Assembly (NCBI GenBank): GCA_040389865.1
Contig: JAZJZM010000009.1
Coordinates: 310,001-374,000, forward strand
DNA length: 64,000 nucleotides
Direction: 5' to 3'
DNA from: 2-12-FULL-35-15 sp040389865
GTDB lineage: Bacteria; Bacteroidota; Bacteroidia; 2-12-FULL-35-15
Shown here: one piece after another, positions 57,301 to 64,000 of the stretch
Layout: every line of letters starts with the position of its first letter
Numbering within the stretch: the first letter of the stretch is position 1
Made by a program: the position numbers and the translations under genes
Notes under the pieces: generated by a model
Database searches by the model: none
What the model saw: the letters and a program-made list of their open reading frames with translations, nothing else
Told to the model about the DNA's origin: nothing

Positions 57301-58477
57301 CAGAAGCGGCAATTGCGGGATCAAAGACTCCTGCTGATCCATCAGTAATACCTGTGCCACTCCAAACACCGCCAGCAATATTGGCATTAAGAATTGCCGG
57401 GCCATCGTAATTGCAGAAAGAGCCGGGATTCTGAATTACAGGATTATTTGAAAACCCGGTTACTGAACTGGAAGCATAAGAACAAACAGAACCTACCGTA
57501 GTTACCAAGGTATAAGTACCCTTCGGTAAACTATTTCCAGACACATCCAATGTTAAAGCAGTTTTCCCTACCAGCGCAACTCCGCTTAAATACCATTGAT
57601 AGGTAGCTCCCGTAACCGCATTCCCTGTAAGAAGTGCCGTATTACTGCACCAGTTACCCGATTGAATGATTGCTGAGTTTACAGCTGCCGTTTTATTTAA
57701 AAAAAGATTATCAAAATAAAAATAAGGATAACAAGGACCATTTGTATAGCCTGCCGGGAGTGTGCATGGCGAACCAAAAATTATGGCATTTATATTTACA
57801 GCGGGAGTAAAATTAAGAGTGATGGTTCCCCATGTATTTACAGGCGTATAAAGGACTGTTCCTAAAACCTGCCATGGCGAGGGAGGACAAGCTTGTCCTG
57901 AAAAAGGAAGATCAGTGCAGCTTGTGCTCCCATAGATAACAATATCGGAGGGAGGATAATTTATGACACCGCTATTACATACCCCACCCATATTTGAAAT
58001 AGGAGTAGAAGCAATACTCATTTCCAATGAATAAGCGCTATCCTTGAGCATTGGCGAAATTAAGCAGGAGCCAATGTATTCCTGATACCCTATTGCCGAG
58101 ATCACACCGGCAATTCCATTTCCATCCGGGAACGGTACAAGTCCGGCAGCGGTAGCACCGCCAAAAACCAAACCGCATGTATTCATATAATCCGCTGTAG
58201 CACTTGAAGCCTGCACCCAGCCCTGTGCGCAGTTCATCTGACTAAACGTATTGGGGCAGCAGGTCATTGACTCAAAAGAAGGATTAGCTATCAGGGAAGG
58301 TGCGGGAGGTGCACAGGAACAAGCAACAGAATCATTCAGATCGATCAATCCATTGCCATTATCATCTATTCCATTATTGCATATTTCCTGACCATACATG
58401 AATATGGGGAGTGACAACAATAGTAATAGCATGAAAAGTCTGTTAAACAACGGAATAGTTATTTTAACAATTGACAT
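54392..58477 (-). CDS. Large secreted multi-domain protein with PKD domains and T9SS type B tail (1361 aa)
   Basis: Signal peptide MSIVKITIPLFNRLFMLLLLLSLPIFMYGQ, then a calcium-loop-like motif EICNNGIDDNGNGLIDLND (31-49) common at the N-terminus of Bacteroidota surface proteins, and a ~210-residue jelly-roll-like module starting NPSFESMTCC, probably a ligand-binding domain. About eight Ig/PKD-like repeats follow in three styles: SFCNYDGPAIL...GGVWSGTGI, NAGLDTTICSG...YSWTPSTGLSSS, and ADAGPAQAICASNGATLAG...GTWSGGNGTYSPNN. Two canonical PKD domains (STWNWDFGDN, YWFWNFGDGD) and a CHU_C type B sorting domain (SSFTPNNDGINDNF...FDRWGNLVFHS) end it. The repeats are a different set from those of the four other giants, so it is not a simple paralogue. 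It is the first giant downstream of the PorP/OmpA operon, 527 bases away. Confidence 0.92.
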   Translation of the reverse strand: MSIVKITIPLFNRLFMLLLLLSLPIFMYGQEICNNGIDDNGNGLIDLNDSVACSCAPPAPSLIANPSFESMTCCPNTFSQMNCAQGWVQASSATADYMNTCGLVFGGATAAGLVPFPDGNGIAGVISAIGYQEYIGSCLISPMLKDSAYSLEMSIASTPISNMGGVCNSGVINYPPSDIVIYGSTSCTDLPFSGQACPPSPWQVLGTVLYTPVNTWGTITLNFTPAVNINAIIFGSPCTLPAGYTNGPCYPYFYFDNLFLNKTAAVNSAIIQSGNWCSNTALLTGNAVTGATYQWYLSGVALVGKTALTLDVSGNSLPKGTYTLVTTVGSVCSYASSSVTGFSNNPVIQNPGSFCNYDGPAILNANIAGGVWSGTGITDGSAGVFDPAIAASGNNSIFYTLPGSGACPRADTLIIVVNDPPVSNAGLDTTICSGASGSIGGSPVIGYFYSWTPSTGLSSSIASNPAITEVNAGTTPLVLNYSVITTDAASGCMSLDQVVVTINPTPTITPAGPFCNTDPAITLTSNISGGTWFGTGITNTSTGAFNPALATLGNNSIVYTASGICPDSDNMTIVVGVKPLSNAGTDLTICSGTAGNIGVPLTAGNSYSWLPSAGLSSSTVSDPGITTLNTGTIPLVTTYTVTTSASGASCQSIDSVIVTVNPQPDLQITDPVAVCSPSTVDITLAAVTSGTTGGGVMSYWLNSLATTSLSSPAAITTSGTYYIKLTALGGCTDIQPVIVTVNPAQASSAGADITLCTGDTGNIGVPAVLGNTYSWNPTTGLTNSTISNPSITLTNSGASPVISTYTLTTTSTSCASTDIVNVTVNPLASADAGPAQAICASNGATLAGVIGASVTTGTWSGGNGTYSPNNTTLNAIYTPDLTEIIAGSVTLTLTTNDPPGSCLAASSSITISINVPPIINAGLDDTICVGGTALLAGLVGGAATNGSWTGGSGTYSPDNTSSNAVYTPGLSETQTGTASLIFTSDDPAGPCASVSDTMVINISTSPIANAGANQNSCDGSIITLAGTIGGSATTGTWTGGGGTYSPNNSTLNAVYTPSNAEYAQDSVVLTLTTNNPAGPPCIATSSNVIIYLNNNPVVNFTVNDTAGCPVYCVNFTDLTVAGGSATLSTWNWDFGDNTAGSDIPGPSHCYSQSGSYNVTLTATFSNSCSGTLSISQMVDVFSNPVAKFDPSPNPSTVTHPEITFSDQSSTDVNYWFWNFGDGDTLTTTTQSPVHLFPSDSVGVYSASLIVRNAFGCLDTAIHEIVIGPEFSFFIPSSFTPNNDGINDNFSGHGVGIIKYELMIFDRWGNLVFHSDDLDKAWDGKANHGADRAQQDVYAWKVVLTDVFRKKHNYIGTVTIVK

Positions 58478-59004
58478 GTTTGAATAGTTTTAGCTGAGAT
58501 AAATATATTGATTTTTTCTTTACAAAATAAATTCGGCTAAGGCTATCAGGGCTTCCTTATAAAAAAACTGGCGCAACGCAAGTAACTTCATTACATTTTA
58601 TCGGTCAAAACCCAGAGGCTCTGCATCGGAATTAAAAGAATCCGTAGTTTCTTTTTTGATCCCCTAATATTACTGTTGCGAGGTAGTTCATTGATATGTC
58701 GGTGCGCTGCACCTTCTAAACAAATTGTAAAAATCTAAATCCTACAAATATTTCGCGGCTCTGCCGCTTTTTTTTAAGAAAGCCATAAGGCTTTTAGATT
58801 ATAACCAAGATGCAATTAATGGATTTTAAGTTGCATTTACAGGCTAGTTTTGCAAGATGGAGAAAACTTGAAATAATTAAAAATAAAAAGGAAACAGCAT
58901 CTTTTATTGAAGGTACTATCCTGCACAAGATGTCTGGCAAAAGCAATATTAACAGAACTGGAGGCTACGCAGGACTAAGGTTACCTTAACACGCTAATGA
59001 GCAA
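58478..59004. other. Intergenic region with palindromic repeats
   Basis: No convincing gene is visible; a 59-codon frame on the plus strand (58810-58989) has no recognisable motif or ribosome site. The region carries two compact GC-rich palindromes (58701-58713 and 58755-58767) and a small hairpin AAAGCC/GGCTTT (about 58779-58794). The promoter for the 54392-58477 gene must lie in the part nearest 58477. Confidence 0.5.
58701..58775. repeat. Twin-palindrome extragenic repeat
   Basis: GGTGC-GCT-GCACC (58701-58713) and GCGGC-TCT-GCCGC (58755-58767) are short perfect hairpins standing out in AT-rich DNA. The second is followed by eight T residues (58768-58775), the form of a plus-strand rho-independent terminator, although no plus-strand gene precedes it. 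The pair looks like a mobile or dispersed extragenic element. Confidence 0.55.
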
Positions 59005-61665
59005 TTATTTTTCTTTACGTGACACTTTAAATTCAGTTCTACGATTTTTAGCATGCTCCTCTTCGGTACATTCAACGCCATCAACACACCTGTTGATCAA
59101 TTTACTTTCACCATACCCTTTACCGGAAATACGATCTTTACTAATTCCATTCTTTAAAATATAGTCAACAGCTGCATTCGCCCTTTGTTCGGAGCGTTTC
59201 ATATTGGTTTCGGAAGAAGAACGAGAATCGGTATGCGCTGAAATTTCAATTACCAACTGTGGATCCTTTTCCATGATATCGATCACTTTATATAATATTT
59301 TAGAAGCCTCAGGTGTTACTTCATATTTACTATACTCGTAATATATATTTTCAATGATTTTCAGATCCTGTTTATTGGTGCTGGTTTTCAATTGCAATAC
59401 TTTTAGCCATGGATCATCCACATAAATAATTGCTAATTTTTGTTTTTCACTTGGCAAAATAGTGAACTTAAATGCACCACTATTGCGTGATATTTCTTTA
59501 ACTACGGCATCCTTTGAATCCGTTAAAAATATCTTTTTTAATTTTTTTAATTGTGTATCCGTTTCGTCAAGCTGAAACAATACATTTTGATCCGCGGGAA
59601 GGTTTTCAAATTTAAAAGCCCCGAATGCATCGGTTTTAGTGGTTGCTAATATTTCGCCTTTTTCGTTCACTAAGTTAACAATTGAATTGGCCAAGGGTGT
59701 TTTATCATCCGAAACAAATTTCCCTTTAAAATCAAGGCGTAATTCAGTATCTTCTACTTCCATTAATTTTAAAGTAGTTTTATCGGTTGCAAGAAATGTA
59801 AACTTAAAACTGCCATTGTCTCCGGAAGAGGTTGCCTGCATTTCCTTACCACTTTTATTGGTCATAATAATTTTAGTATTTGCCGGCAATTGAGTATCGT
59901 TTTCATCAACTTTCACCAAAAAATTTTGATCAGAAGGTAAATTTGTAAATACGAATGATCCAAAAGAATTGGTATAAACGGTTTGTACAACTTCACCTTT
60001 TTCATTCAATAAGTTAACCTTAGTATTGGTTAATGGTTTTGTAGAATTTTTCCCAACTAATAAATTACCTGCAAATGTAACCCCATCAGAAGCTACAGCA
60101 GACGAAGTATTTGGATCGGCCGGCAAATTGCGAAATACAAATTTCCCGCCTTTACCATCAATACCTGTTTCGCGGATGAACACTTCTTTTTCATCAGCTA
60201 AATAATATTTTGCTTTATTCGAAAATTTAGGACCCGCATCATCCAGCTTTACCATGTATTTTTTCTCAGGATCCAGATCTTCGAATTTAAAGAAACCTTT
60301 ACTATCCGTGGTAGCTAAATTTAAGACCTGCCCGGCTTCCGACAACAGCATTACATCATTATTTTTTAAAGGATTATTGAGATTCTGGCTTATCACAATT
60401 TTACCAGAAATGGTAAGTAATTTATCAAGTGCCGTGAAGCTGTATATATCATCACTTCCTTTACCACCCATTCTATCGGATGAAAAATAACCAGTGGTTT
60501 TATCATCAGAAAAAACAATTCCAAAATCATCGGCAGTTGAATTTACTAATGCTCCAAGATTTTTCACATTCGTAAATTTCCCCTTAACATTTGTTGCAGA
60601 AAACACATCAAGTCCACCAAAACCAGCATGTGTATTGGAAGAGAAATACAGCATCCCATCCTTACGAATATAGGGAAACACCTCTTCACCGGCAGTATTT
60701 ATTTTGTTGCCCAAATTTTGTGGTTGGCCCCAACTTTCACCCTCTTTTTCACAAACGTAAATATCCATCCCACCTTCTCCTCCAGGCTTATCGGAAGCAA
60801 AGAAAAGTTTTTGGCCATCAGCTGAAATACTTGCATGCGCCACTGAAAATTCATCGCTATTGAATTGAAATGGTTTTAGTTTAGACCATTTGTTATCTTT
60901 TAAAGCAGAAAAATACAATTTGGTACGGTTCACAAACTTTTTATCCATATTTTTAAATAAATCAACATGGGTAATGAAAACCATATTTTGTTCGGCATTA
61001 AAACTTACAGGACCATCGTGAAAATCGGAGTTTACAGGCCAAGGGAAAGCTTCTGATTCCGCGGAAAACTGAACAGCTCCATCCGAACCTTTTTTCATTT
61101 CACTGGAATAAACATGAAGAAAATTTTCTTTTTCATTCATGAGATTTTTATTCACATCCGAAATAAAAACAAGTTGATTTTTAAAAAGTACAGGCGAAAA
61201 TTCAGATTGTTCCGTATTGATATTTGCAACAGAACTTACATCAAACTGCTTTGCTTTTTTTGTGAGTAATTTAATATCATCACAGGCTTTCATCAAGAGC
61301 TTACCTATCTTATCGTCCGGCACAGCAGTGGAGTATAATTTAAACTCGGCTTTTGCTTCATCAATCCTATTATTACTTTTAAGAACCATTCCATAATACA
61401 GATGATTAATGGGATTAATATTTTTTTGATTCATCAGCCTGGCATAATACAATTGAGCTTGCTGATAATTTTTTATTAAACGGTAGGAGTTCGCAATTTT
61501 TTCGAGTGCTTCGGGGCTCTCGTCATTTTTTAAAATGTTCTCGTATTGTTTGATCGCCAATGAATATTCTTTATTATCATAGTATTTATTGGCTTTCTCA
61601 AGCTGTGCAAAAGAGGAGGTGCAAATCAGCAGGAATATACATATGTGGAAGAAAGCTATTTTCAT
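59005..61665 (-). CDS. OmpA-family protein with TPR, PD40 and carboxypeptidase-regulatory-like repeats (PorE-like)
   Basis: 886 residues from the ATG at 61665, giving signal peptide MKIAFFHICIFLLICTSSFAQ; the longer frame to 61677 begins with TTG. Residues ~22-135 form TPR helices (KANKYYDNKEYSLAIKQYENIL...). About 150-420 carries PD40/WD40-type beta-propeller repeats (KLFFASDKPGGEGGMDIYV, GMLYFSSNTHAGFGGLDVFSA, TGYFSSDRMGGKGSDDIYS). About 430-740 has four or more carboxypeptidase-regulatory-like repeats (NTKVNLLNEKGEVVQTVYTNSFGSFVFTNLP). The C-terminal ~115 residues are an OmpA peptidoglycan-binding domain (VIEISAHTDSRSS, MKRSEQRANAAVDYILKNG). This resembles PorE, which links the T9SS PorP/PorK ring to peptidoglycan, and the OmpA partners of SprF-like proteins. 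Third gene of the operon with the PorP/SprF gene, 82 bases downstream of it. Family is firm; the exact role is inferred. Confidence 0.92.
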   Translation of the reverse strand: MKIAFFHICIFLLICTSSFAQLEKANKYYDNKEYSLAIKQYENILKNDESPEALEKIANSYRLIKNYQQAQLYYARLMNQKNINPINHLYYGMVLKSNNRIDEAKAEFKLYSTAVPDDKIGKLLMKACDDIKLLTKKAKQFDVSSVANINTEQSEFSPVLFKNQLVFISDVNKNLMNEKENFLHVYSSEMKKGSDGAVQFSAESEAFPWPVNSDFHDGPVSFNAEQNMVFITHVDLFKNMDKKFVNRTKLYFSALKDNKWSKLKPFQFNSDEFSVAHASISADGQKLFFASDKPGGEGGMDIYVCEKEGESWGQPQNLGNKINTAGEEVFPYIRKDGMLYFSSNTHAGFGGLDVFSATNVKGKFTNVKNLGALVNSTADDFGIVFSDDKTTGYFSSDRMGGKGSDDIYSFTALDKLLTISGKIVISQNLNNPLKNNDVMLLSEAGQVLNLATTDSKGFFKFEDLDPEKKYMVKLDDAGPKFSNKAKYYLADEKEVFIRETGIDGKGGKFVFRNLPADPNTSSAVASDGVTFAGNLLVGKNSTKPLTNTKVNLLNEKGEVVQTVYTNSFGSFVFTNLPSDQNFLVKVDENDTQLPANTKIIMTNKSGKEMQATSSGDNGSFKFTFLATDKTTLKLMEVEDTELRLDFKGKFVSDDKTPLANSIVNLVNEKGEILATTKTDAFGAFKFENLPADQNVLFQLDETDTQLKKLKKIFLTDSKDAVVKEISRNSGAFKFTILPSEKQKLAIIYVDDPWLKVLQLKTSTNKQDLKIIENIYYEYSKYEVTPEASKILYKVIDIMEKDPQLVIEISAHTDSRSSSETNMKRSEQRANAAVDYILKNGISKDRISGKGYGESKLINRCVDGVECTEEEHAKNRRTEFKVSRKEK

Positions 61666-61706
61666 AAATTGGCACAAAAAATATTATGTATTGAGTATTA
61701 TATATT

Positions 61707-61735
61707 AAGTAGTTTGCAATGAATACAAACTACTT
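61707..61735 (-). other. Hairpin between the PorP/SprF and OmpA genes
   Basis: A perfect 10-bp inverted repeat AAGTAGTTTG (61707-61716) / CAAACTACTT (61726-61735) with a 9-nt loop lies between the two genes. Without a T run it is more likely an mRNA processing or attenuation site that sets relative expression within the operon than a full terminator. Confidence 0.45.
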
Positions 61736-61747
61736 AGCAAATCAATT

Positions 61748-62746
61748 TTAAAAATAACGGGGTGAAAAAAAGTTTGGTTTTGAAATTTTAAAATCATAAC
61801 TCAACATTATCTCATGACTGCCGCCACCCGCTCTACCTATTTTATTAATGCCAAAATCAAAGGCATAGCCTATCTTAAATTTGTCGGTAATATTAAATTG
61901 AGTATATGCAACGATTCCGTATTTTGAACGCAGGGAGAGCCCCAGCCATAAACGATTTTCAAGTAAAAAACTAAAATTAAGATCAGCGGTGACGGGTGAA
62001 CCTTTCACTACTTTGATCATGCAGGATGGACTAAAAACCATTTTTTTTGAAATCGCAAACGCTTTACCACCGGTAAAAAACAAGTGGGGAGCTAATTGGG
62101 AATCTGATCCATTCAGGTTATCAACACTGGTTAAACGGCCGGTAAATAAATGGGTGGCACTAAAGCCTGCATACATTGAATTTGTATAGTAATACAGCCC
62201 CGCATCGGCTGTAGGAACAATTACTGATGCATTATACCCATTGTATTTATCAAGAGGATCTTTATAGAAATTTTCTAAATTGTAATTGTAGCTGTATTGG
62301 TAGATGCCAAAACGCAAGCCCATGGATAATTTCCCGTCTTTGATCTTAATACGATATGCATAGGAACCTAAGGCGCCAATACTTTTTTTAGGTCCAAGCT
62401 GATCTGCAATAACGGTAAAACCTAAACCGGCTTTCTTTTTGCGCATGGGACCATGTATAGTAATTGTTTCAGTTTTTGGTGAACCATCAATACCTGTCCA
62501 TTGATTGCGTAAAAAAACCGCGGTACTTAAACCTTCTTTGCTGCCTGCATAGGCTGGATTTATAGACAATTGATTAAACATATATTGGCTGTATTGAGGA
62601 TCTTGCTGAGCAAACAAAGATGCCCCTCCCCACCCCTTGCCAATGGGCAACCCGGTGATCAAAAGCAAAAGAAACAGGAATAAAACACATTTCCCGGTTC
62701 TTCCCCGCAAAAGAGTATGTAATACAGTGTGTAAATATTGCTTCAT
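61748..62746 (-). CDS. PorP/SprF-family type IX secretion outer-membrane protein
   Basis: 332 residues with an unusually long basic N-region before the signal core (GKCVLFLFLLLLITG) and cleavage near SLFAQ. The family signature follows at once: QQDPQYSQYMFNQLSINPAYAGS. The rest alternates amphipathic beta-strands (GLGFTVIADQLGPKKSIGALGSYAYRIKI, LSMGLRFGIYQYSYN, MYAGFSATHLFTG, GIVAYTQFNITDKFKIGYAFDFG) and ends in an aromatic residue (SPRYF), as expected of an outer-membrane barrel. PorP is a T9SS subunit; its paralogue SprF is needed for secretion of the type B protein SprB, and additional PorP/SprF homologues usually lie next to their own type B cargo. Here the upstream gene is a small type B protein and the giants follow, so a cargo-specific SprF-like role is more likely than core PorP. 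Gene distance to the upstream cargo is 46 bases. Confidence 0.95.
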   Translation of the reverse strand: MKQYLHTVLHTLLRGRTGKCVLFLFLLLLITGLPIGKGWGGASLFAQQDPQYSQYMFNQLSINPAYAGSKEGLSTAVFLRNQWTGIDGSPKTETITIHGPMRKKKAGLGFTVIADQLGPKKSIGALGSYAYRIKIKDGKLSMGLRFGIYQYSYNYNLENFYKDPLDKYNGYNASVIVPTADAGLYYYTNSMYAGFSATHLFTGRLTSVDNLNGSDSQLAPHLFFTGGKAFAISKKMVFSPSCMIKVVKGSPVTADLNFSFLLENRLWLGLSLRSKYGIVAYTQFNITDKFKIGYAFDFGINKIGRAGGGSHEIMLSYDFKISKPNFFSPRYF

Positions 62747-62792
62747 GTTCTTTTATTAGTCCTTTACTGCAATCTATTCCTTTGAAAGGTAA

Positions 62793-63557
62793 TTAATGAG
62801 TTAGTTCTACCCAACCTTTATAAATTTTTCCACCTGCTTCAATGATATAAAAATAGGTGGCATCCGGCAACGGGTTCCCTTTTTTATTTTCACCAATCCA
62901 AACTACGGCTTCATTATCATAGTTTTTCTTTGTCCACACCAAATCACCCCAACGGTTATATACAGAAACAATATTTGTTTTAAAATTTGTGATTCCATCT
63001 ATCTGCCAACTATCGTTATGCCCATCTTGATTGGGCGTGATGCCTTTATAAATTACTAATTGCGCACCACAATCCACCTGATCTTCGGTGATCGTTACAG
63101 TACCCGGAATTGAAAAACTTCCGTCTTTAACAACATAAGAATAGGTTCCGGGAGCAAGATCTTCAAATAAAAACTTAGCCCCAAAAGGGGAGCCTTGCCA
63201 ACTGTAAGTTACAGTACCTGAATTATTAATTACAGATAAATTAGCACTTCCATTACTTGCACCAATACAAGTGGAGTTAACTCCAACAGCTTCAACGCTA
63301 AATGCATTATCTTCGGGTTGTTGAAACCCTTGAGTTAACCATTTAACGCTGGAAAAAGGGGATGAAGTTGAATCGGATGTTACCATTACTTCTCCAACAG
63401 TATAATCAATAGTCCCCCAGGGGAAAGTTCCGGAGCCACCTGTTGTGCCTAATACCTGGCGCATTGGAGGGACGTTTTGCACCTGTGCTGTGGTAGTATG
63501 ATACAAACCCAACATTAAAATGCACAGAAACAATAGTTTAAGTATTTTATTTATCAT
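62793..63557 (-). CDS. Small secreted SprB-repeat protein with T9SS type B tail
   Basis: 254 residues with signal peptide MINKILKLLFLCILMLGLYHTTTAQ. Residues ~35-85 contain GTIDYTVGEVMVTSDST and WLTQGFQQPE, a motif often found in Bacteroidota proteins that carry CHU_C tails. A SprB-type repeat follows at ~93-165 (NSTCIGASNGSANLSVINNSGTVTYSW...LAPGTYSYVVKDG), then a compact type B sorting domain (ITPNQDGHNDSWQIDGI, VYNRWGDLVW, DATYFYIIEAGG). It is the first gene of the operon with the PorP/SprF and OmpA genes, and a promoter sits directly upstream. It may be the natural cargo of the SprF-like protein or a small surface component of the export apparatus. Its short size, compared with the giants, makes it useful as a minimal type B substrate of this locus. 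Confidence 0.92.
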   Translation of the reverse strand: MINKILKLLFLCILMLGLYHTTTAQVQNVPPMRQVLGTTGGSGTFPWGTIDYTVGEVMVTSDSTSSPFSSVKWLTQGFQQPEDNAFSVEAVGVNSTCIGASNGSANLSVINNSGTVTYSWQGSPFGAKFLFEDLAPGTYSYVVKDGSFSIPGTVTITEDQVDCGAQLVIYKGITPNQDGHNDSWQIDGITNFKTNIVSVYNRWGDLVWTKKNYDNEAVVWIGENKKGNPLPDATYFYIIEAGGKIYKGWVELTH

Positions 63558-63583
63558 AATTATCTAAACTTTTCATAATTGTG

Positions 63584-63591
63584 CAAAGCTA
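63584..63591 (-). promoter_or_regulatory. -7 promoter element of the type B/PorP/OmpA operon
   Basis: On the minus strand TAGCTTTG matches TAnnTTTG exactly and is followed by CA, the usual start region, 26 bases before the ATG at 63557. No TTTG is visible at the -33 position. Confidence 0.5.
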
Positions 63592-63760
63592 CTAAAGCAT
63601 TTCACACCTTTTATTTTATTTCTTATTCTTCAGAAATTTATTTTCTTCTTTTGATGGTCAACCGAAATACGAATTTGTTGGTTAAAGATAAATAATAATT
63701 ATGAATTTGCAAATCTAGGTTTCACAAATTGCTTATTAACTTATGTTACGCACTTATTAG

Positions 63761-63916
63761 ACCCGGAGGGGCGAAATCTTTGAAGAAAACAGCCCCACAC
63801 ATCTATTAAGCTCTCCCTCTTTCATCGGCATAAACTCCGGAGCGGAATATTTCGCCCCGCTGGGGCTTATTTGGAGGGATTTATTAACATTCTACAAAGA
63901 TTTTGCCCCTCTGGGG
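63761..63916. repeat. 156-bp inverted-repeat element (MITE-like)
   Basis: Terminal arms 63761-63782 and 63895-63916 are inverted repeats matching at about 19 of 22 positions (CAAAGATTT-GCCCCTC-GGG). A perfect internal palindrome GCCCC-GCT-GGGGC lies near 63854-63866. No coding capacity. The GC-rich ends in AT-rich DNA and the compact size suggest a dispersed miniature element; the flanking 63558-63760 holds only the operon promoter. Confidence 0.6.
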
Positions 63917-64000
63917 CAAGTAAGTTACAATAAATTACCCCATTTGATTGAGCGTTATAAGATTTACACTCCTTCACTTAACTCTAACCAACGCAAAGAT

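Noticed and set aside
58755..58775. Functional plus-strand terminator
   Set aside because: The stem plus T8 has the right form, but no plus-strand gene precedes it and it is part of a twin-palindrome repeat, so it is listed as a repeat.
58810..58989. 59-codon plus-strand frame beginning MQLMDFKLHL
   Set aside because: No ribosome site, promoter or recognisable motif; a frame of this length is expected by chance in AT-rich intergenic DNA. Could be a remnant but cannot be supported.

Overview
This window comes from a member of the Bacteroidota. Several features point there independently: two C-terminal sorting modules of the type IX secretion system (T9SS; a type A Por-like tail at the left edge and type B CHU_C/gliding-motility tails on six proteins), a PorP/SprF-family outer-membrane protein, an OmpA-family protein with TPR and PD40 repeats, an HTTM membrane protein, and promoters of the TAnnTTTG type instead of a TATAAT box. 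The DNA is AT-rich, most strongly so in a small island at 1.4-4.5 kb. No rRNA, tRNA, CRISPR array or insertion sequence was seen.

Layout. Positions 1-1272 (+) hold the 3' part of a secreted copper type II monooxygenase-like protein with a T9SS type A tail. Positions 1418-4521 (-) are an AT-rich island of three genes: a small membrane protein, a conserved protein with a C-terminal membrane anchor, and a reverse transcriptase of the non-retron Abi/DRT-like kind; this is a candidate antiphage module. metF (4784-5737, -) with its own terminator and a secreted MORN/YwqK-repeat protein (5910-7463, +) follow.

From 7695 to 58477 everything lies on the minus strand and is dominated by five very large secreted T9SS type B proteins of 1710, 5529, 4644, 1779 and 1361 residues. 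The first four share one modular plan: a signal peptide, a cysteine-rich head (three of the four), Ig-like repeats, long arrays of ~89-residue PKD-like repeats punctuated by ~160-residue two-part blocks, then a fixed tail of one PKD-like repeat, a SprB-type repeat, a PKD domain and the CHU_C sorting domain. The two largest have the same order of repeats over their C-terminal halves and differ only in the sizes of the first two arrays, so they look like an ancient duplication followed by array growth. Three small secreted paralogues (7695-8138, 13528-13971, 45517-45969) sit beside the giants, two of them directly upstream in probable operons. An LRR protein and an HTTM membrane protein lie between giants.

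The right end (59005-63557, -) is a three-gene operon: a small SprB-repeat/type B protein, a PorP/SprF protein and an OmpA/PD40 protein. By analogy with SprB-SprF and PorP-PorE, this trio probably serves export or surface attachment of type B cargo and may act on the neighbouring giants. Intergenic regions carry palindromic repeats, several at the 3' ends of the giant genes.
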